Assembly (NCBI RefSeq): GCF_001580615.1
Contig: NZ_LHZC01000056.1
Location: forward strand, 124,001 to 188,000
Length of the DNA stretch: 64,000 nucleotides
DNA from: Acetobacter malorum
Lineage (GTDB): Bacteria; Pseudomonadota; Alphaproteobacteria; Acetobacterales; Acetobacteraceae
Reading direction: 5' to 3'
This document shows, piece after piece, positions 34,290 through 42,643 of the stretch. The notes under the pieces were generated by a model. The model saw only the letters and a program-made list of their open reading frames with translations. It did no database searches and was not told the origin of the DNA. Position 1 is the first letter of the stretch. Each line of letters starts with the position of its first letter. The position numbers were made by a program, and so were the translations under genes.

Positions 34290-35885
34290 TCAGGCACCTG
34301 CGCGGATAAAGTCGGCAGTTCTTTCAGCAATCATGACAGTCGCTGCATTGGTATTTGACCCGAGCAGAGACGGCATGGCGGAACTGTCACAAATCCGCAG
34401 TCCTTCTACCCCGTAGACCTTCAGGAACGGGTCAACCACAGCGCCCTCCCCAGTCCCCATGCGGCATGTGCAGGCGGGGTGATAGGATGTGCGCCCATAC
34501 TGCCGCGCATAGGCCTCACACTCATCGAGAGAGGGCGCTTTATTTTTGAAAAAGCAAATCTCGCGGATGTGCTTTTGCAGCGAGGGTTGAGAGAACATCT
34601 CATAACTCAGCATGACCCCTTTTGCAGCCAGCCTCAGGTCTTCGGGATGAGACAGAAAGTTAGGATCAACTTGCGGGTCTACACGCGCATCCGCAGACGT
34701 AAGCCGCACAGTGCCGCGCGATTTTGGCCGCAAGAGATAGCTGTTGAGCGTAATCCCTGCCCGCCCTTTTGGAACGGTCATCACCCCGGCCTCTGCTCCA
34801 GCACCCGCCAGAAAATGGAACTGGATATCAGGAACATCGACAGCGGGGCTCGTGCGCCAGAATGCCCCGGCTTCCACAATATTGGATGCAGCCGCCCCTG
34901 TGCCAAACACCGCATATTGCAAGCCCGACCATGCCATATTGTGCAGCTTATTGTATTTATCCAGACTAATATTTTTTTCTATTTCCGCAACAATATCAAC
35001 GCCATAATGGTCTTGTAAGTTCTCACCCACGCCAGGCAGATCCTGAACAACAGGAATACCGTGCTGCCGCAGATGCTCCGCCGGACCAATGCCGGACAGA
35101 AGCATAAGCTTGGGCGTTCCGATTGCACCGGATGTGACAAGAATTTCGCGCTCAGCAGCAGCGATCATAACTTTGCTACCCACAGCATACTGCACGCCAG
35201 CCGCGCGCCGTCCTTCAAACAGAATGCGCAGGACAAGGGCATTTGTCACAACTGTGAGATTTTTACGGGCCAGCGCCGGACGCAAATAGCCAACCGCTGT
35301 CGAACAACGCCTCTGGTTCCGCACGGTTAACTGATACAACCCAGCCCCTTCCTGCGTAGGACCATTGAAATCGCGATTATAAGGCAGCCCCATTTCCTGG
35401 CAGCTTTGCACAAATGCCTGCGTGGTCACATTTGGTGCCGTCATATCCGAAACGCCCAGAGGCCCCAGTGTGCCGTGCCAGGCTCCCGACAAAATAGTAT
35501 TCCCCTCAGACCGCAGGAAATATTTTTGGACGTCCTTAAACGCCCAGCCCGTTGCTCCCTCGCGCTCCCATCTGTCAAAATCTGATGGATGGCCGCGCGT
35601 AAAAACCTCTGCGTTTATTGACGACCCGCCTCCCAGAACACGCCCCTGAACATAGGAGATTTTCCGGTTGTTCGCGTGCTTTTGCGGAACGGTCTGTAAT
35701 CCCCATGTCCATGGCCCTCCGGTCATTTTCGCAAAGCCCGCAGGGATATGGATAAAAGGATGGACATCCCGCTTCCCGGCTTCAATCAGGCAGACTTTTA
35801 CCGTCGGATCCTCGGAAAGACGGCTTGCCAGAACGCATCCGGCAGAGCCACCGCCTACAACAATGTAGTCGAAGCGCGCGGTCAT
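34290..35885 (-). CDS. GMC-family FAD-dependent alcohol dehydrogenase (choline dehydrogenase-like)
   Basis: A 531-aa glucose-methanol-choline oxidoreductase. The FAD-binding motif 'YIVVGGGSAGCVLASRLSED' is at residues 7-26, the GMC signature 1 is at 'VQGRVLGGGSSINAEVFTRG' (about 79-98), and signature 2 is near 'GAIGTPKLMLLSGIGP' (about 255). The C-terminal active-site His is in 'TSYHPACTCRMG' (about 462) and the second His/Asn position in 'LLGSNTNAATVMIAE' (about 510). It oxidises a primary alcohol or polyol. The start overlaps the aldehyde dehydrogenase stop by four bases, so the two convert an alcohol to an acid in sequence. Confidence 0.92.
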   Translation of the reverse strand: MTARFDYIVVGGGSAGCVLASRLSEDPTVKVCLIEAGKRDVHPFIHIPAGFAKMTGGPWTWGLQTVPQKHANNRKISYVQGRVLGGGSSINAEVFTRGHPSDFDRWEREGATGWAFKDVQKYFLRSEGNTILSGAWHGTLGPLGVSDMTAPNVTTQAFVQSCQEMGLPYNRDFNGPTQEGAGLYQLTVRNQRRCSTAVGYLRPALARKNLTVVTNALVLRILFEGRRAAGVQYAVGSKVMIAAAEREILVTSGAIGTPKLMLLSGIGPAEHLRQHGIPVVQDLPGVGENLQDHYGVDIVAEIEKNISLDKYNKLHNMAWSGLQYAVFGTGAAASNIVEAGAFWRTSPAVDVPDIQFHFLAGAGAEAGVMTVPKGRAGITLNSYLLRPKSRGTVRLTSADARVDPQVDPNFLSHPEDLRLAAKGVMLSYEMFSQPSLQKHIREICFFKNKAPSLDECEAYARQYGRTSYHPACTCRMGTGEGAVVDPFLKVYGVEGLRICDSSAMPSLLGSNTNAATVMIAERTADFIRAGA

Positions 35886-37381
35886 GATGCAATCCAGTGC
35901 GAACGTCTGTCGGCATCAATATGCACAGTTTTGAGCTGCGTATATTCTTCCACCCCGGCAAGCCCCGCCTCACGCCCCCAGCCGGACTGACGGAAGCCCC
36001 CGATAGGCGTTTCCGGACCACCACTCATGATAGTATTGACCCAGAACCGCCCCGCTTTGACCCGCCGGGTTACAGTCAGAGCCTTGCTGATATCCTGCGT
36101 CCAGACGGAAGCGGCAAGGCCATACACGGTGTCATTCGCCAGGCGAATAGCCTCTTCTACCTTTTCAAAACGGAAAGAGGAGAGAACCGGACCAAAGATT
36201 TCATCACGCGCAATCGCCATATCTGGCGTTACATGTGTAAACAGGGTTGGCGCGATATAACGCCCCTTTTCATTTGCAAGCTCGGTTCCGCCACACAGCA
36301 AAACAGCGCCTTCTGATTTTCCTTTTGCAATGTAGTCAAGAATTGTCTTGTTTTGAGCATCCGTTGTAATGGCACCAATCTGCGTTGCCGGATCAAACGG
36401 ATTACCTACCCGAATTTTTACCATTTTTTCAGCAACACAGCGCTCAAACTCATCTGCTACAGACTGCTCAACAATCAGTCGGCTGGTCGAAACGCAGCAC
36501 TGCCCGGTGTTAAAACTAACACCAAAAGCGACCGCATCTGCGGCATCATCCAGATTACTATCTGCAAAAACAATAATCGGGTTTTTACCGCCCAACTCCA
36601 GTCCCAGCTTTTTGAGGTTGCTGTCAGCAGAAGCCTTAATGCAGGACCGCCCGATTTTTGTTGAACCGGTAAAAGACAGCATATCAATGTCGGCATGCTC
36701 TGCCATAGCCTGCCCAATAACGCTGCCGGAGCCTGTCACAACATTATAGACACCTTTGGGGAGCCCCGCCTCTGCCAGAATATCGGCCATAATCAGGGTT
36801 GTGGCACTGGTTACCTCGGCGGGCTTAACCACGACAGTACACCCGGATGCGAGAATAAATGGAAGCCTCTCGCACAAGATCATAAACGGGAAATTCCAGG
36901 GGGTAATAAGGCCTACCACCCCAATGGGCTCCCTCAGAACCATTCCAAAAAGCGAACGTCCCAGATTGTTAAATGTATGACCATGCAACAAGCGTGCGGC
37001 ACCGGCTGCCGTTTCAAAACAGGCAATCGCGTGAGCAATTTCTCCCTTAGCCTGTGTGAAAGGCTTTCCGTTCTCCAGCACTTCCCAATACGCAATCTCT
37101 TCCGCCTGCTCACGCATCAATGTGGCGGCCCTTAGCAGAACATCTGCCCGATCAGCCCCTGATTGCCGGGCCCAGGGCCCTTCCTCAAACGCTTGGCGGG
37201 CTGCGGCCACGGCATCATCCAGATCCTGTTGTGTGCAGCAGGCTGTACGCGTCACACTTTGTTCGTGAGAGGGAGAAAACCGTTCATAAAATTCTCGTCC
37301 ATGCCGCCATTCGCCATCTATGAAAAATCCAAAATCGCGCGGTTTGGCAGGTGTAGAAAAACGGTCTTTTATCACAGTCAT
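35882..37381 (-). CDS. NAD(P)-dependent aldehyde dehydrogenase
   Basis: A 499-aa ALDH. The cofactor loop 'FTGSTKIGR' (about 245), the base Glu in 'LELGGKNPII' (about 268) and the catalytic Cys in 'FNTGQCCVSTSR' (about 302) are all present. The C-terminal 'PIGGFRQSGWGREAG' is of the betaine-aldehyde/gamma-aminobutyraldehyde type. The ATG at 37381 is used (a TTG lies one codon before). It is the first gene of the ALDH-GMC pair and has a roughly 150-base leader with the third operator copy, facing the divergent tetR gene. Confidence 0.92.
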   Translation of the reverse strand: MTVIKDRFSTPAKPRDFGFFIDGEWRHGREFYERFSPSHEQSVTRTACCTQQDLDDAVAAARQAFEEGPWARQSGADRADVLLRAATLMREQAEEIAYWEVLENGKPFTQAKGEIAHAIACFETAAGAARLLHGHTFNNLGRSLFGMVLREPIGVVGLITPWNFPFMILCERLPFILASGCTVVVKPAEVTSATTLIMADILAEAGLPKGVYNVVTGSGSVIGQAMAEHADIDMLSFTGSTKIGRSCIKASADSNLKKLGLELGGKNPIIVFADSNLDDAADAVAFGVSFNTGQCCVSTSRLIVEQSVADEFERCVAEKMVKIRVGNPFDPATQIGAITTDAQNKTILDYIAKGKSEGAVLLCGGTELANEKGRYIAPTLFTHVTPDMAIARDEIFGPVLSSFRFEKVEEAIRLANDTVYGLAASVWTQDISKALTVTRRVKAGRFWVNTIMSGGPETPIGGFRQSGWGREAGLAGVEEYTQLKTVHIDADRRSHWIAS

Positions 37382-37534
37382 CAAATTCAGCCTTCCGTTC
37401 GTATCGCACTGGGCCCTTTCAAAAGAAGGCTATTCTTCAAGAAAGCTGACTTCGTGCGAGGGGGCGTTCCGCCTCTCCGTTGTTGGTGCTTTGCTCAGAC
37501 GAGCAATCAGCGTCCTCGACGTTAAACGAGAAAA

Positions 37535-37553
37535 GAACCAATTAGTTACTTAA
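37535..37553 (-). promoter_or_regulatory. Putative TetR-type operator, copy 3 (ALDH-GMC / tetR divergent region)
   Basis: On the minus strand this reads TTAAGTAACTAATTGGTTC, the same 16-bp AAGTAACTAATTGGTT core as copy 1. It is between the start of the aldehyde dehydrogenase gene (minus) and the start of the tetR gene (plus), about 80 bases before tetR. It could serve both directions, including autorepression. Confidence 0.7.
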
Positions 37554-37633
37554 ATCTGTTGCAAAAAAATTGGGAAGCCTTCACCTTCTGTTGAGGCTTA
37601 TGTCCCTTCCTTGTGACCTAGAAGGCAAATTCA

Positions 37634-38290
37634 TTGACGCGCGTGACCAAAACCTCACGACCTCCCTCCCCGCCCCGTATTCGCGATGCTGAGGCAACAA
37701 AGCTCCGAATTCTGAAGGCCGCAAAGAAGGAGTTTGCTCAGAACGGGCTGGAAGGCGGACGTGTGGATGCCATAGCGCTTGAAGCACAGGCCAATAAGCG
37801 CATGATTTACCATTACTTTGAAAGCAAAGAAAATCTCTTTAAAATCATCATAGAGCAGGCCTATATTGATATCCGCTCAGAAGAAGCTCTCCTAAATCTG
37901 GAAAGCCTTCCACCAAAGGACGCTATTACAGAATTTGTGCGCTTTACATGGAATTATTATCTTAAAAATCCAGAATTCATTACGCTGATCAACAACGAAA
38001 ACCTCAATAAAGCACGACACATCAAAGGCTCTTTGACACTCCGCGAGGTCAGTAAGAAATTTGTTGCGCGTATTCAGGCTATTCTTGACCAGGGCGCACA
38101 AGACGGAACATTCCGTGCGGGACTGGATGCGGTTCAAGTCAATATTACCATTGCGTCAATTGGCTATTATTACTTAACAAACAGCTATACTGGATCAGTC
38201 ATTTTCAATCGGGATTTTCTATCCAAAAAAGCCCTGCAGGAGCGACTGGCTTTCAACATAGACACAATCCTGAGGCTTCTCTGCGCTTAG
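37634..38290 (+). CDS. TetR-family regulator of the adjacent catabolic block
   Basis: A 218-aa TetR regulator with the helix-turn-helix in 'LRILKAAKKEFAQNGLEGGR' and 'VDAIALEAQANKRMIYHYFE' (about residues 23-64). The C-terminal domain is of the TetR_C type found in RutR-like and aromatic-catabolism regulators. The start is a TTG with AGAAGG eight bases upstream; a GTG three codons later is an alternative. It is divergent from the ALDH-GMC operon, and a shared operator lies between them. It most likely senses an intermediate of the pathway and represses the three operator-bearing promoters. Confidence 0.88.
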   Translation: MTRVTKTSRPPSPPRIRDAEATKLRILKAAKKEFAQNGLEGGRVDAIALEAQANKRMIYHYFESKENLFKIIIEQAYIDIRSEEALLNLESLPPKDAITEFVRFTWNYYLKNPEFITLINNENLNKARHIKGSLTLREVSKKFVARIQAILDQGAQDGTFRAGLDAVQVNITIASIGYYYLTNSYTGSVIFNRDFLSKKALQERLAFNIDTILRLLCA

Positions 38291-38304
38291 GGTGTGTTGC
38301 CCTC

Positions 38305-39243
38305 CTAAGCTCGTCGGCTGGACCCCGGTGATATTCCTGTGATCCGCTTGTAAGCACGACTGAAGGCAGCCTGTGACGTATAACCTAGGCGCTCAGCGAC
38401 CCTTTCAATGGGCATTCTGTCATAGGCCAGCCAGGTCCGGGCAATGCGCATCCGTAATTCTCCTGCATAACGTAACGGTGCTACGCCTATCGTTTCCTGA
38501 AATCGTTTTGCAAAGACCGAGCGCGAAAGACCGCTTTCTGCGGCCAGTTCCGCTATGGTCCAGTCTCGCCCGGGCTGACGATGCAAAGCTAGAATGGCCC
38601 GTGACAGTCTCGGCTCTCGAAGCGCTGTCACGAATGCGGAACTGTTGCCACAGCCGCATTCGACCCAACCCCGGACAATGACTGCCATCACAACATCAGC
38701 CAGCCTCGCAAGAATCCCTGCATCTCCAACGCGCCCTGCACGGGCTTCCTGTTCCATAGCGGTCAGGATCGGCATGAGCTCAAGATAACGCTGGCTCGTG
38801 GCATCAATCATCATGAGCTCTGGCATTAGGGGAACAAGCCCCTGAAGGCCACCGAGATCGAACTCCATGCAGCCACTGAAGAAAATGACATGAGGTGCGC
38901 TGCAGGAAGAAGCTGTCACGGCACAAACGGTCTCGCTGAGCGAAACGACATCGTAGTGATCGATATCCTGAACCGAGGCTTTGGGATCAGAAACGATTTG
39001 ATGGGCACTCCCCTGCGGAAGAAACACCGCGTTTCCCGCCGATAGCGTCTGAAGTTCCCCCTCTTCAGTCACCAGCTTTGCTGTGCCCGTCGCCATGAAA
39101 TGGAAATAGGCACAACCGGGTTGTGCCTTGAACGCAAAGCCAAAAGAGGGGCCAGCATAGACGCGGCGGTATTGAATGCCGCGCAAACGCATCCCAAGGA
39201 GCAGTTCGCTCATGAGGTCAGAGGACGGAGCGATTTGGTCCAA
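38305..39243 (-). CDS. AraC-family transcriptional regulator with cupin sensor domain
   Basis: A 312-aa protein. The N-terminal cupin (Cupin_6 type, about residues 5-185) includes 'GCAYFHFMATGTAKLVTEEG' and 'LSAGNAVFLPQGSAHQIVSD'. The C-terminal AraC double helix-turn-helix (about 205-308) ends with 'VAERLGYTSQAAFSRAYKRI' and 'TGISPGSSRR'. Proteins of this type commonly control an adjacent MFS exporter or oxidoreductase gene, and a divergent MFS gene starts 108 bases away. It converges with the tetR gene, with only 14 bases between stops. Confidence 0.9.
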   Translation of the reverse strand: MDQIAPSSDLMSELLLGMRLRGIQYRRVYAGPSFGFAFKAQPGCAYFHFMATGTAKLVTEEGELQTLSAGNAVFLPQGSAHQIVSDPKASVQDIDHYDVVSLSETVCAVTASSCSAPHVIFFSGCMEFDLGGLQGLVPLMPELMMIDATSQRYLELMPILTAMEQEARAGRVGDAGILARLADVVMAVIVRGWVECGCGNSSAFVTALREPRLSRAILALHRQPGRDWTIAELAAESGLSRSVFAKRFQETIGVAPLRYAGELRMRIARTWLAYDRMPIERVAERLGYTSQAAFSRAYKRITGISPGSSRRA

Positions 39244-39351
39244 TGAAAGTCCTCCTAAGCGTTTCGATCAAAAATTACGGATTTACAGTCATAGATCGTC
39301 CCGATTGCACCGTCTAGCCTACGCTCGAACAGCAATTTCGAGGACGTTTTC

Positions 39352-40584
39352 ATGAGTGATGTATTTCTGGAGCCAGCCACTGCTGACATCGGCAGTATGG
39401 ACGACGCAGAACCCACTTCCCCTGCATGGATGGCAGTTTTCTCGCTAACCATGGGGGTTTTCGGACTTCTGACAGCAGAATATCTGCCTGCAAGCCTGCT
39501 GACCCCGATGGCGGCCGGACTGGGTGTCTCAGAAGCTCTGGCAGGACAGGCGGTCACAGTGACGGCTGTGGTTGCAATGTTTTCCGGGTTACTGACGGCA
39601 AGTCTGACACGACGGATTGATCGTCGCATTGTGCTGCTCGCATTCAGTCTGCTGATGATCGCCTCCAACCTGTTAGCCGCTCTGTCATCCAGTCTGGTCA
39701 TACTCCTCGCCATGCGTGTTTTGCTTGGCATTGCTCTGGGCGGCTTCTGGAGTATGGCAGCCGCAGTGGCGATGCGCCTTGTTCCTGCGTCGCTGCTCCC
39801 TTGGGCTCTTTCGATCATTTTCAGCGGCATTGCCGTAGCCACCGTCGTGGCCGTGCCACTAGGCAGTTATCTGGGGGCCTTGTATGGGTGGCGCGCAGCT
39901 TTTCTTGCTGCGGCGGCACTTGGCGTTTTGACGCTAGCCTTCCAGTTTTTCACGCTGCCACCTCTGGCACCGCGTAGTCCGGCCCGACTAGGCGCTATTC
40001 TGGATGTTTTGCGCAGGCCCGGTATTGGCGTGGGCATGCTTTGCTGCACCCTTGTCCATACGGGTCAATACGCCCTATTCACCTACATCCGTCCGGTGCT
40101 GGAAAGTGTAATGACGATCAATGCCAGCGGTCTGGCACTGGTGCTGCTGGCTTTTGGCGTCGCAAACTTTGTCGGAACACTGGTTGCCGGATGGATGCTT
40201 GCACGTAGCCTACGCGCCACGCTCGTCGTCATGCCGGTCCTGATTGGGGCCGCAAGTTTGGGGCTGATCCTGCTGCCCACGGGAATAGCCGGACAAGTGC
40301 TTCTGGTAATCCTATGGGGGATGGCCTTTGGTGGCGTTCCTGTCGCATGGTCGAACTGGGTCGCGCATACAGTCCCTGATCAGGCTGAAAGCGCGGGCGG
40401 GATGGTCGTCGTCTCCGTGCAGTCAGCCATCGCAGCCGGAGCAGCTGTGGGTGGTCTGATGTTCAGCTTCAGCGGCGTGACGGGAGTGTTTGTTGCCGCA
40501 AGTGCCATCCTCCTATTTTCGGCTTTACTGATCACACTTCGGGTTCACACCCGCGTATCCTCTCCGGCATATGCTTGCCAATAA
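39352..40584 (+). CDS. MFS transporter, sugar/drug efflux (AraJ/YdhP-like DHA1 family)
   Basis: A 410-aa carrier with 12 expected helices. An acidic N-terminus is followed by 'VFGLLTAEYLPASLLTPMAA', the motif of DHA1-family exporters such as AraJ, NepI and PbuE-like proteins, and 'MRVLLGIALGGFWSMAAAVA' marks the fourth helix. It is divergent from an AraC regulator of the usual partner type, which supports inducible efflux of a small metabolite or drug. The antisense frame across its 5' half is open but has no coding features. Confidence 0.88.
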   Translation: MSDVFLEPATADIGSMDDAEPTSPAWMAVFSLTMGVFGLLTAEYLPASLLTPMAAGLGVSEALAGQAVTVTAVVAMFSGLLTASLTRRIDRRIVLLAFSLLMIASNLLAALSSSLVILLAMRVLLGIALGGFWSMAAAVAMRLVPASLLPWALSIIFSGIAVATVVAVPLGSYLGALYGWRAAFLAAAALGVLTLAFQFFTLPPLAPRSPARLGAILDVLRRPGIGVGMLCCTLVHTGQYALFTYIRPVLESVMTINASGLALVLLAFGVANFVGTLVAGWMLARSLRATLVVMPVLIGAASLGLILLPTGIAGQVLLVILWGMAFGGVPVAWSNWVAHTVPDQAESAGGMVVVSVQSAIAAGAAVGGLMFSFSGVTGVFVAASAILLFSALLITLRVHTRVSSPAYACQ

Positions 40585-40746
40585 CGGCGAAACGTTCAGA
40601 CGTCTTGCCCTGCGAACATTGTCAGGGCCGCTCTCAATGCAGTCGAACCTGGTGATTGGGAAGGGTGAGCTGACGAAAAGACACGCGAGGTTAAGGCCTG
40701 CGTGTCATTTGATCCCAGCATTCTTTATACGGCCCTGATAAAGTGA

Positions 40747-41679
40747 CTATTCCGCTTTTGCACCAAAGGAGGAACGTTCACCGGCATTGCCCTGAAATCT
40801 CGGGCTAATAACGTCCGCCAACCAGTCAACGAACACCCGCACACGTGGAGAAAGCTGGCGGTTGCTTGGGTAAAGCACTGAAAGCGGCGTTGGCGTGGGT
40901 GGAAAATCGGGAAGGACTTCGATCAGGCTCCCATTCGCAAGGTCATCAGCAAAGCCATAGCGTGGAACCTGCACAAGACCAAAGCCACGCCTCGCTGCTT
41001 CGACATAAGTATCAACACCCCCAACAAGCAAGCGTGCCGGAAGCGACACCTCAATCACCTCCCCTCCGCGCGTAAACTCCAGCGGCAGGGGCAGGCCCGT
41101 GCGGGAGGATACGAAGCCGATCATCTGATGGCCCCCAAGGTCCTCAAGAGAAGCAGGTGTTCCATGCCGCGCCAGATACTCCGGGCTGGCAACGGTTACC
41201 TCCTCCATAACGCCAAGAGGCCGGGCAATCATATCACTGTCCGGCAGGGTTCCGGCCCGCACAACGCAATCCACCCCTTCGCGCACCAGATCGACAAACC
41301 GCTCGCCTTCCCCGAGGTGAACGGTCAGCGCCGGATGCCGGGCCAGAAAGTCAGGCAGTGCTGGCAGCAGGATCATACGTGCCAGACGCCCGATCACATC
41401 TGCACGCAACAAACCCGCTACAGCGCCACTCGCACCACGATCGGCATCTTCGAGGTCCGCCAGGATTGCCACACACCGGCGATAATAGGCAGCGCCTTCC
41501 TCGGTTGGACGAACGTGGCGCGTCGAGCGGTGCAAAAGCCGCGCCCCTAGCCTTTGTTCCAACGCCTTGATGGCAGCGGTCGCAACGGGGCGCGAGACAC
41601 CGCAATCAGCTGCCGCGGCGCTGAAACTGCCACGGTCAACAATGCGGATAAAGAGGGCGAGTATTGCAAGTCTGTCCAT
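40747..41679 (-). CDS. LysR-family transcriptional regulator
   Basis: A 310-aa LysR regulator. The N-terminal helix-turn-helix reads 'ALFIRIVDRGSFSAAAADCG' and 'VSRPVATAAIKALEQRLGAR' (about 7-46), and 'RLLHRSTRHVRPTEEGAAYY' marks the wing. The effector domain is of the CrgA/DsdC-like group (PBP2_CrgA_like). It is divergent from an SDR gene 101 bases away, which is its probable target; regulators of this group often respond to quinones or aldehydes. Confidence 0.9.
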   Translation of the reverse strand: MDRLAILALFIRIVDRGSFSAAAADCGVSRPVATAAIKALEQRLGARLLHRSTRHVRPTEEGAAYYRRCVAILADLEDADRGASGAVAGLLRADVIGRLARMILLPALPDFLARHPALTVHLGEGERFVDLVREGVDCVVRAGTLPDSDMIARPLGVMEEVTVASPEYLARHGTPASLEDLGGHQMIGFVSSRTGLPLPLEFTRGGEVIEVSLPARLLVGGVDTYVEAARRGFGLVQVPRYGFADDLANGSLIEVLPDFPPTPTPLSVLYPSNRQLSPRVRVFVDWLADVISPRFQGNAGERSSFGAKAE

Positions 41680-41780
41680 AAGATTATTCCATTGCGCAAA
41701 ACAATGCTGACGGAAAGAGCGCTCTTATCGAACGGACGGTAGTGTGAGCAGAATTATGCCTTCACCAGATGGAGAGTCCC

Positions 41781-42548
41781 ATGCCTGTAACGACCACGAC
41801 CCCCATTGCCATCGTCACCGGCGGCAGCCGTGGACTGGGCCGCGCAACCGTTGAATCCCTCGCCCGCCGCGGCATTCCCTCAATCTTCACCTATCACACT
41901 AACAAATCCGCGGCGGATGAGGTGATCGAAAGTGTCCAGCGCAGCGGAGCCCATGCCGTCGCTCTGCAACTCGACACTGGCGACACGCAGGCCTTCCCGG
42001 CCTTTGCAGACGAAGTCCGGCGCGTGCTGCGCGAATGGGGTGCTGAGCATTTCAATTATCTGGTCAACATGGCTGGCACCTCTCATGAAGGACTGTTCGG
42101 CAAGGTAACCGAAGAAGATTTTGATGCCGCTTATCGCGTTCATGCCAAAGGTCCATTTTTCCTGACGCAGACCTTGGTGCCGCTGATCGCGGATGGTGGC
42201 CGGATCGTAAACATCTCATCCGGCCTGACGCGCTTTGCCTACCCCGGCCGGATTACCTACGCAGCCATGAAGGGCGCAGTAGAGGTGATGACACACTATA
42301 TGGCCAAGGAGCTTGGGGCGCGCCGCATCGCCGTCAACACGGTCGCACCCGGCGCGATCCAGACGGATTTCTCGGGGGGCATAGTGCGGGATAACCCGGA
42401 CGTCGCCCACCACATTGCAGAAACAACCGCGCTGGGACGCCCCGGACTACCGGACGATATCGGCCCGATGATCGCCTCGCTACTGTCCGAAGATAATCGG
42501 TGGGTAAACGCCCAGCGCATTGAAGTCTCCGGCGGTCAGGCCATCTGA
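41781..42548 (+). CDS. Short-chain dehydrogenase/reductase
   Basis: A classical SDR of about 255 aa with the cofactor motif TGGSRGLG (about residues 15-22), the active-site Tyr-Lys pair in 'YAAMKGA' (about 160) and Ser in 'VNISSGLTRFAYPG'. The usual NNAG is NMAG here. The ATG at 41781 is chosen because GGAGAG lies just upstream; the frame also opens at 41769. It is paired with the divergent LysR gene and is probably an aldehyde or ketone reductase of unknown substrate. It converges on the last gene of the Nit1C cluster. Confidence 0.88.
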   Translation: MPVTTTTPIAIVTGGSRGLGRATVESLARRGIPSIFTYHTNKSAADEVIESVQRSGAHAVALQLDTGDTQAFPAFADEVRRVLREWGAEHFNYLVNMAGTSHEGLFGKVTEEDFDAAYRVHAKGPFFLTQTLVPLIADGGRIVNISSGLTRFAYPGRITYAAMKGAVEVMTHYMAKELGARRIAVNTVAPGAIQTDFSGGIVRDNPDVAHHIAETTALGRPGLPDDIGPMIASLLSEDNRWVNAQRIEVSGGQAI

Positions 42549-42643
42549 ACGAGGACGATTACGGTATTCTTGCAGACTGAATACGCACACTCCGCAGTAT
42601 TTGAGCAGAGGCACAAGAATGACCGGATGCAGGACTGATACCG

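Noticed and set aside
37420..37534. Possible small RNA or leader peptide in the ALDH leader region
   Set aside because: No conserved hairpin with a T-run and no short gene with a convincing ribosome-binding site; only the operator was supported.
39255..39842. Long open frame antisense to the MFS gene at 39352
   Set aside because: It has no recognisable domain and mirrors the codon pattern of the convincing MFS gene, which has 12 predicted helices and a divergent AraC partner.
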